Assembly (NCBI GenBank): GCA_963735445.1
Contig: CAVTLC010000045.1
Location: forward strand, 75,944-139,943
Length of the DNA: 64,000 bases
From: AP-15 sp963735445
GTDB taxonomy: Bacteria > Pseudomonadota > Alphaproteobacteria > ATCC43930 > CGMCC-115725
Direction: 5' to 3'
Of this stretch, positions 56,870-64,000 are shown piece by piece (the first letter of the stretch is position 1; each line of letters begins with the position of its first letter). The translations under genes were made by a program, and so were the position numbers. Under the pieces are notes generated by a model that had not been told where the DNA came from, made no database searches, and worked only from the letters and a program-made list of their open reading frames with translations.

Positions 56870-57155
56870 CTCTAGGGCTCCCGATTTTGGCCAGCAGAAT
56901 TTTGGTTCGGCTTTCGCTGGGGACACTGATCTATATCAAAAACTCACCAAGGGACATGACGTAGACCGTCCCTGGCGTCCTTTAGGACAACCTTAAGGTT
57001 TGGTCAATGTCCGAATGTCGTCCACTCGCGCTTTCTGAATGGCAATTCAGCTTGCCAAAACCGGAGCCTCGGCGGAACTTCGCGCATCGCTCGAAGACGT
57101 GGTGGCCAGCTAAAACGAACAAGGCTTCAGGGCTGATTTGCTCCAGGAGGGGATC

Positions 57156-59886
57156 GTGCCGGCGGAGACCAAGCAAATGACAGGGAAAACGGCAGAAGAG
57201 ATTCGTCTCGACGAAGCGCGCGAGAACGGGGTGCCGTGGAAGCAATGGGGACCGTATCTCAGCGAGCGCCAATGGGGGACGGTACGTGAGGACTATAGCG
57301 ACAACGGCGACGCCTGGAATTACTTCACGCATGATCAGGCTCGCTCCCGCGCTTACCATTGGGGCGAGGACGGCCTCGCCGGCTTTAGCGATGACCATCA
57401 GCGGTTGTGTTTCGCTCTCGCCTTGTGGAACGGCAAGGACGCAATCCTCAAGGAGCGGCTGTTTGGCCTGACCAATAGCGAGGGCAATCACGGTGAGGAC
57501 GTCAAAGAATATTATTTTTACTTGGATAGTACGCCGACCCATTCGTACATGAAGTATCTCTATAAATACCCACAGAACGCGTATCCTTACAGTGATCTTG
57601 TCGAGACCAGCAGGCGACGAGGCCGCAACGACGCGGAATACGAATTGCTCGATACCGGCATCTTTGACGAGGACCGATATTTCGACGTTTTTGTCGAGTA
57701 CGCGAAGGCGGCGCCGACCGACATCCTGATCAAGATCAGTATAGCCAATCGGGGGCCTGAGGCAGTCGAACTGCAGGTGTTACCGACCCTGTGGTTTCGC
57801 AATATTTGGGCTTGGTGGCCCGAACAGCCCAAACCCTCTTTGCGGCAAATGCCCGGAGCCAACACGGTTACGATCGAAACGTCGCATGCCGAGCTTGGCG
57901 ATTTTCTGCTGCATTGCGATGGCAATCCGGCGCTGCTGTTTACCGAAAACGACACCAATAACGAGCGCATTTTCGGCACAACCAACCCGACACCCTATGT
58001 CAAGGACGGGATCAACAACTATGTCGTGGCGAACCGTCAGGACGCGGTAAACCCGGCTCAGACGGGAACCAAGGCCGCCGCGCATTATCGGCTGAATGTA
58101 GCCGCCGGCGAAACCGCGGCGATCCGACTACGTTTGAGCAACGCCGCCTCGCGGGACCTCTTCGGCAATCAATTCGATCGGATCGTCGAACAACGCCGCG
58201 GCGAGGCCGACGAATTCTACCGCGCGATTACCCCGACCAGTGTTGGCGGAGATGAAGCCAATGTGATGCGGCAAGCATTGGCCGGGATGCTGTGGAGCAA
58301 GCAGTACTTTTTTTACGATACCGATCGATGGCTCGAGGAACACGGCTTCGACGCGATGCGGCCGACGCCCCGTCTGGTGCGCAATCGCGAGTGGTTTCAC
58401 ATGATCGGCGACAACATCATCTCGATGCCGGACAAGTGGGAATATCCGTGGTTTGCGGCTTGGGATCTGGCCTTTCACACGCTGGCATTGGCGACTGTCG
58501 ATATCGATTTCGCCAAGCAGCAGCTCGATCTGCTGCTTGCGCCAGGCTTACCTGCATCCCACCGGGCAGATCCCCGCGTATGAGTGGAATTTCAGCGATG
58601 TCAATCCGCCGGTCCAGGCCTGGGCAACAATTTTTCTCTACCGCATGGAACAGGCGGTGCGCGGCCAGACCGATCTCAATTTTCTGAAGCGGATGTTTGG
58701 CAGGCTGAGCGCGAATTTCGGTTGGTGGGTGAACCGCAAGGACCGATTTGGCAAAAGCCTATTCGAGGGCGGGTTTCTCGGACTTGACAATATCGGCGTG
58801 TTCGACCGCAGCGCGCCGCTGCCGACCGGAGGCCATCTGGAACAGGCGGACGGCACCGCCTGGGTCGCCTTGTTCTGTCAGAACATGCTCGAGATCGCTT
58901 TCGAACTCGCGGCGCACGACTCGACCTATGAGGAGTTGGCGGCGAACTACGCAATGGAGTTCGTGCTGATCGCCCGCGCGATGAATGGGCTCGGCCCGGA
59001 CGGCATGTGGGACGAGGAGGACGGGTTCTACTACGATGTCCTACGTTTGCCGGATGGAAGCGCCACTCGGCTCAAGGTCCGCTCGATGGTGGGTCTCCTT
59101 CCGCTCTGCGCCACGACGGCGGTAGACAAATGGCAGCGTGAACGGGTCCCAAGACTGACAGCGGGCATCGCCGACCGTATGCGGCGCATGCCGGAACTCC
59201 GTGAGTCCATCCATGCGACCGGGGTTGGTCATTATGGGGTCGCCGAGCGCGGCATCATCGCTCTCGTAAATGAGGAACGGCTGCGCCGTATCCTGACCCG
59301 CATGCTGGACGAGAACGAGTTCCTGAGCACCTACGGGATCCGCTCGCTGTCCCGCTATCACGCCGAGCACCCCTACGTCTTTACGGCGGGCGGTCAGGAA
59401 TATCGGGTTAGCTATTTGCCGGCGGAATCGGATAGCGGCATGTTTGGCGGCAACTCGAATTGGCGCGGTCCGATCTGGATACCGGTCAATGCTCTGATCA
59501 TCCGCGCCTTGATGCATTACTTTGCGTATTACGGCGACAATTTCAAAATCGAGTGCCCCACCGGCTCTGGAAAGTTGATGAACCTTTTCGAAGTGGCGCA
59601 TGAGATTGCCAATCGGCTGACACGCATCTTTCTGCGCAACGAGAGCGGACGACGGCCGGTGTTCGGCGGCTCGGAAACATTTCAGCATGATCCGCATTGG
59701 CGCGACAATTTGCTGTTCTACGAATATTTTCACGGCGACAATGGCGCCGGGATTGGCGCCAGCCATCAGACGGGTTGGACCGGTGTCGTTGCCGGATTGA
59801 TCGACATCTTCGGCAAGCTCGATGCGGAGAGCTTTCTAAAGGGCGGCCGCGGGGCGGCGTTCACTCGAGTGATCGAGACCGCGTAG
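57156..59886 (+). CDS. GH63-like glycosidase, frameshifted
   Basis: A glycoside hydrolase of about 909 residues of the GH63/MGH1-like alpha-toroid type (mannosyl-oligosaccharide or glucosylglycerate glucosidase relatives). Landmarks are WKQWGPYLSERQWGTVREDYS, WEYPWFAAWDLAFHTL, EWNFSDVNPPVQAW (catalytic region) and GGNSNWRGPIWIPVNALII. One extra base at about 58545-58555 breaks the frame just before AYLHPTGQIPAYEW. GTG 57156 follows AGGAGGGG; ATG 57177 is an alternative. No signal peptide is seen, so it acts inside the cell. The next gene, a GH13 enzyme, begins 16 bases later. Confidence 0.85.
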
Positions 59887-59902
59887 GCAGGGGGTAAACG
59901 AG

Positions 59903-61388
59903 ATGGCGGCCTCACCGCGCTATCCGTCGCTGTTTCAGATCAACACCCGGGTCTGGCTCGAGCGGCTGTCACGCGAGGCTGGTAAACGGGTCACGCTCGC
60001 CGATATCGACGACACGACGATCGATCGCTTTGCCGCGCAGGGTTTCGATTGGATTTGGCTGTTGAGCGTGTGGCAGATCGGCACTGCCGGGCGCGCGGTG
60101 TCGCGCAGCCACCCAGAATGGCGAGCCGAGTTCTACGCGGCTCTGCCCGATTTGACCGAGGACGACATCTGCGGTTCGGGTTTTGCGATCACTGCCTATA
60201 GGGTCAGTGACGCACTTGGCGGCGAGACCGGGTTGGCGCATTTCCGCGAAAGGCTGGCGCGGCGCGGCATCAAATTGATGCTCGACTTTGTGCCCAATCA
60301 CACCGCACTCGACCATCCTTGGGTGAAGGGCAGCCCCGAATACTTTGTCGAGGGCAGCGAGGAGGCTCTGGAAGACAAACCGGAAAATTACATCCAAGTC
60401 GAGACCGATCTTGGGCCGCGAGTATTGGCGCATGGTCGCGATCCGAATTTTCCCGGCTGGCCGGATACATTGCAGCTCAATTACGCCAACCCGCAACTGC
60501 ATCAGGCCCGGATTGACGAACTCGTCGCAATCGCCGGGAAATGCGACGGCGTGCGCTGCGATATGGCGATGCTGCTATTGCCCGACATCTTCCAGCGGAC
60601 TTGGGGATTGACCCCGGAACCGTTTTGGCCAAAGGCGATTCCGGCAGTTCATGCGCAATACCCCGATTTCACCTTTATGGCCGAGGTCTATTGGGATCTC
60701 GAATGGACGTTTGCAGCATCAGGGTTTTCAATATTGCTACGACAAGCGGCTCTACGACCGTTTGCGGGAAAGCCACGCCGCATCAATCCGCGGCCATCTG
60801 GTCGCCGGGCTCGATTACCAGGACAAGCTCGCCCGCTTTCTCGAAAACCATGACGAGCCGCGCGCTGCGGCGACATTCCCGTGGCCGCAACACCAGGCGG
60901 CAGCAATCATTACCTTTTTGTCGCCGGGCCTGCGGTTCTTTTATCAGGGCCAGTTCGAGGGCGCCCGGGTTCGCGTCCCAACCCATCTCTGCCGCGGTCC
61001 GATCGCGTCGACAAATCCCGAAATCGCCGACTTTTATGCCAAGCTGTTGCGGCTGCTCAAGGAAACTGGCGCCTTTCGCAACGGTGCCTGGTCGCAAATC
61101 CAGCCACACCCGGCCGGACCCGGCAATTGGACCTCGGAGTGTTTTGTCGCCTTTGCATGGGCCGGCGCCGATGGCAGCCGCTATGTCATTGTCGTCAACA
61201 ATACCGCCAACCACGCGCAATGCCGGCTGCCGCTGCCCTTTCCCGATCTGCAGGGTAAACAGATACGCCTGGCCGATTTGATGGGGACCGAAATCTACGA
61301 TCGCGACGGAGACGAAGCGATCGAGCCCGGCCTCTTTATCGACCACAATCCATGGCACTTCAACGTGTTCGAGCTGAAAGCTACCTAG
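59903..61388 (+). CDS. GH13 alpha-amylase-family glycosidase, frameshifted
   Basis: A GH13 TIM-barrel enzyme of about 494 residues. Catalytic residues are readable: Asp220 in GVRCDMAMLL (nucleophile), Glu261 in FMAEVYWDLEW (acid/base) and Asp in FLENHDEPRAA, plus LDFVPNHTALDHPW. One extra base at about 60715 breaks the frame after DLEW; the second part (LQHQGFQYCYDKRLYDRLRE) restores it. The start ATG 59903 lies 16 bases after the GH63 stop, so the pair is one operon, probably for hydrolysing or transferring an alpha-glucoside. The exact substrate is not evident. Confidence 0.85.
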
Positions 61389-61398
61389 CAGAGTAGCG

Positions 61399-62479
61399 AT
61401 GTCCCGAAAGCTCGCGGCTGCGATCCTCGGCCTATTGGCCGCGGCCTGCACCAGTATCGGTCCGGGAACCGTGCCGCACGACAGGATCGACTATGCGAGC
61501 GCTATCGGCAATTCGTGGAAGGAGCAGACACTCCTCAATATTGTGAAGCTGCGTTACGCCGATATGCCGATCTTTCTTGAAGTGGCGCAGGTCATCGCCG
61601 GCTACCAGCTCCAGAGCACGATCGGTGGGAGCTTTACCGCAGGAAACTTCAATGCCGCCGTCGTCGGCCCTTTTACGGCGAGCGGCAACGCGACCGCTGC
61701 GGGCACCTACACAGATAGACCCACGGTGGTTTATCAGCCGCTTACCGGGGTGGATTTCTTGAGAAGGCTGATGACGCCGAATTCCGCCGAGTTCGGTGCT
61801 ATTCGTCCTGCAGGCGGGCTATTCTGCCGAGCGGGCGATGCCGATCATGCTGGATTCCATCAACGGCCTCATCAACGGGTCGAACCGCCTCGGGCGGGCC
61901 GCCGATCCACGATTTTCTCGGCTCGTCAAACTGGTGCGAGACAGTCAGCTCGCCGACACTATCCAGATCCGCATCGAACGTCCAAAGGAAGGTCCGGAGA
62001 GCGCGGTAATTGTGTTCCCGCCCTACAAAGACCCGGCATCCCTCGCTCGACGTCAGGAAATGACGAGGCTTCTCGGGCTAAAACCCGATTTGCAGGAATT
62101 GAAGGTGTATTACGGCGCGTATTCGGGCAAAGACAATGAAATCGACATGAAGACACGCTCGATGCTGGAAATCATGTTGGAATTTGCGGCGACAGTGCAG
62201 GTTCCCGAGACGGATGTCGTCGATGGGAAGGCCAGTGCCGGGGCGGTCAGCTCCCGACCGGAGGAACCCCTGAGCGGTCCGCCGATCAGGATCCTCGTAG
62301 GAGATGCTGCACCGAAAGACGCCTTTGTTGCCGCGCAATACGACGGTCGGTGGTTCTGGATTGCCGACACGGACATCCAGTCGAAGTCGACATTCGCGAT
62401 CGTGATGCTGCTGTTCTCGATTTCGGAAACAGGTGTCAAGGGGGGTGCGCCCGTCGTTACGATACCCGCGAACCAATGA
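61399..62479 (+). CDS. Lipoprotein of unknown function, frameshifted
   Basis: Begins MSRKLAAAILGLLAAACTSI, a lipobox (LLAAAC) for a lipid-modified cysteine at residue 17. The next 110 residues, SWKEQTLLNIVKLRYADMPIFLEVAQ and DRPTVVYQPLTGVDFLRRLM (read in pieces), resemble an uncharacterised periplasmic family. After one extra base near 61793 the sequence continues VLFVLQAGYSAERAMPIML and ends SETGVKGGAPVVTIPANQ. The start lies 11 bases after the GH13 gene, so it is probably co-transcribed. The role is unknown. Confidence 0.75.
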
Positions 62480-62503
62480 GGCTTATTGCCGGGGAGAGCG
62501 CGC

Positions 62504-63241
62504 ATGAGGGTCAGACCCGTCCTGAATGATGACTTATTGCGTAGGCCGACGAGGGTGCCGGTCCCGCGGCCTAAACTCGTGGCCAACCTCATAGAGCGAG
62601 TCGGCCACCGGTTGTGGCACGAGTTTCGCCAAGTATTGCCACCGACAATCTTCTTTTTTGTCGGCTTCAACTTTATCGTGTTTACGACGAACTTGCTCGT
62701 CGCCGATTATGCGATTGCAGTCAGCAGTTTCATGCTTGCCACGCTCGCAGCGCTTGTCGTCGGCAAGGCGGTGCTGGTTGCCAACGCGATGCCGTTTCTT
62801 CGCCGCTACGATCGCGCTCCGTTGATCACGCCGATCCTGTTCAAGACCGCGGTCTATTGGGTCATCGTGTTTATCGCCCGCCTGCTCGAACGCTTTGTTC
62901 ATTTCTCAATACTGGAGCGCAAGCCGCCTAGCGATTTCATCCCGTTCCTGATCACCACTTTCTCGTGGCATCGGTTCTCGGCGATCTCGCTGTGGATCCT
63001 GGTCCTGTTCCTGATTTATGTAACGGCGACAGAATTCAGTCACCTCTTCGGTGCGGGCGAGATGCCGCGGCTTTTCTTTACCTACCGCCCATCCGAGCTG
63101 CAGCTGAACCGCCGCCAGCGCTTTCGCGAATTATTGCGCCTCAGCCGTCTCGCCGATACTCATACGGTCGCGGAATTTCGCGATCCAGACAGCGGCGCAC
63201 ACAGCGAACTGATCCACATTCTAGAGCGGCTCGCGAGATAG
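62504..63241 (+). CDS. Membrane protein of unknown function
   Basis: About 245 residues with three to four hydrophobic segments (PPTIFFFVGFNFIVF, AIAVSSFMLATLAALVVG, ISLWILVLFLIYVTA) and a basic C-terminal tail (LNRRQRFRELLRLSRLA). ATG 62504 is preferred over TTG 62486: GGGGAGAG precedes it at 62491-62498. Codon use matches the neighbours. It may share a transcript with the lipoprotein 25 bases upstream. I do not recognise the family. Confidence 0.7.
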   Translation: MRVRPVLNDDLLRRPTRVPVPRPKLVANLIERVGHRLWHEFRQVLPPTIFFFVGFNFIVFTTNLLVADYAIAVSSFMLATLAALVVGKAVLVANAMPFLRRYDRAPLITPILFKTAVYWVIVFIARLLERFVHFSILERKPPSDFIPFLITTFSWHRFSAISLWILVLFLIYVTATEFSHLFGAGEMPRLFFTYRPSELQLNRRQRFRELLRLSRLADTHTVAEFRDPDSGAHSELIHILERLAR

Positions 63242-63287
63242 CCAGGCCTCGCGAACGTTCGGCTGGCAATCGGCGGCGGGCGGATGT

Positions 63288-64000
63288 TTAGTCGGCGAGA
63301 CTCGGACGAGCTAAGGCCGGCCTTGGCAACTCGCCAATCGTGCCGCGGGCGAGGGTCAGCGCCGCGGCGGCGCCGATCAGCGCCAAGATCCCGGCGGCGA
63401 TAAAGGCCGAATTAAAGCTCTTGGTCCATTCGACGAGATAGCCGGTCACGATCGGCGCCAACAGCCCAAAGGTGTTGCCGCCGAGGACAAGAAACGCAAA
63501 TGCCCGGCCGGCATCGGCGGGTGAGCGCAGCAGGTCGCTGACCAACGCGCCATTGGCCGCCGGCCCGACATTGGCGAACGACACGGCGATCGTAACCAAC
63601 GCTATGACCCCGCCCAGAGACTGGGACGAGCGGGATCAGCAACCCGACCGCGGTCAGCAACAGGCACAGCGCGACCAGGTAGCGGCGCTTGCCGCCGCGC
63701 ACCGCTTCAGCGTTCATCCATCGGTCGCCGCACCAATTGGCCACGATGTTGACCACCGCAGCGGCGAAAAACGGAATGGCGGTATAAATGCCGGACCCCA
63801 TCATCGACAAATGCCGCGCCGTCTGTAGATAGTTCGGCAGCCAAGACATATAAAGATAAACTGTGTAGACGAGACAGCCCTGCGAGATGAATAGGCCCCA
63901 CATCGTCGGGGTGCGGATCAGCCCGAGATAACCCACGCCGCCATGAACAGGCGGGGCGACGCCGGCATCGCGCTCAGCCAGGATCATCCGCCGCTCGGCT
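63288..64000 (-). CDS. MFS transporter (ACS/phthalate-permease type), partial and frameshifted
   Basis: The C-terminal half of a major facilitator transporter; the gene continues past the right edge of the window. Membrane helices and typical loops are readable: TMWGLFISQGCLVYTVYLYMSWLPNYLQ (in pieces), GSGIYTAIPFFAAAVVNIVANWCGD and, after one extra base near 63620-63630, GNTFGLLAPIVTGYLVEWT. The pattern WLPxYL and GNTFGLLAPIVTGY fits anion:cation symporter-type MFS proteins for organic acids. The substrate is unknown. Confidence 0.85.

Overview
The window reads as a high-GC alphaproteobacterial chromosome segment. The main support is gene order: phoH-ybeY-corC-lnt-xre-metK-trmB is a classical alphaproteobacterial run. 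A fused CysN/CysC sulfate-activation enzyme, CIRCE-controlled groESL and two hopanoid C-3 methylase (HpnR) type genes fit the same group. I cannot assign genus or order from the sequence alone. No plasmid or phage backbone is seen.

Layout. 0-6.7 kb: conserved housekeeping block (RNA maturation, lipoprotein acylation, S-adenosylmethionine synthesis, tRNA methylation). 6.8-9.8 kb: tRNA-Cys, a two-gene GMC-oxidoreductase unit, and tRNA-Asn; an 18-bp copy of the tRNA-Cys 3' end lies beyond the GMC genes, an integration-like signature. 10.1-13.3 kb: small exported or membrane proteins and an M23 peptidase. 13.8-21.8 kb: surface-polysaccharide block (ABC exporter, a glycoside hydrolase-glycosyltransferase fusion, GalE, UDP-glucose dehydrogenase, UDP-xylose synthase). 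21.8-24.7 kb: cysD-cysNC. 24.8-28 kb: a protease-like protein lacking its catalytic residues, then groES-groEL. 28.2-31.5 kb: a 1.1-kresidue TIR-transmembrane-WD40 protein with 16 nearly identical repeats, followed by phased short repeats. 31.7-47.7 kb: mixed metabolism (CoA transferase, formate/nitrite-type channel coupled to an MgtC protein, CysE, a TIGR03790-like exported protein, a bicupin dioxygenase, tandem hpnR copies, DUF169, a bifunctional aldolase/dehydrogenase). 48-50 kb: A/T-richer accessory patch with two overlapping convergent unknown genes. 50.7-54.7 kb: lipid head-group cluster (PmtA-like methyltransferase, membrane protein, class III aminotransferase, phosphatidylserine decarboxylase). 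54.8-57 kb: a decayed metallophosphoesterase with an IS630 remnant, then small exported proteins. 57-64 kb: GH63 and GH13 glycosidases, a lipoprotein, a membrane protein and a partial MFS transporter.

How the genes connect. CysD/CysNC makes APS and PAPS, and CysE supplies O-acetylserine, so sulfate assimilation is represented in two places. GalE, Ugd and the UDP-xylose synthase supply UDP-galactose, UDP-glucuronate and UDP-xylose next to the GT2 fusion and an ABC exporter. The PSD-like and PmtA-like enzymes could act in series from phosphatidylserine to methylated phosphatidylethanolamine.

Quality caveat. About a dozen genes, including essential groEL and the housekeeping trmB, are interrupted by one apparent extra base. 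Nearly all shifts go the same way, so I treat them as probable consensus errors and give reconstructed extents.
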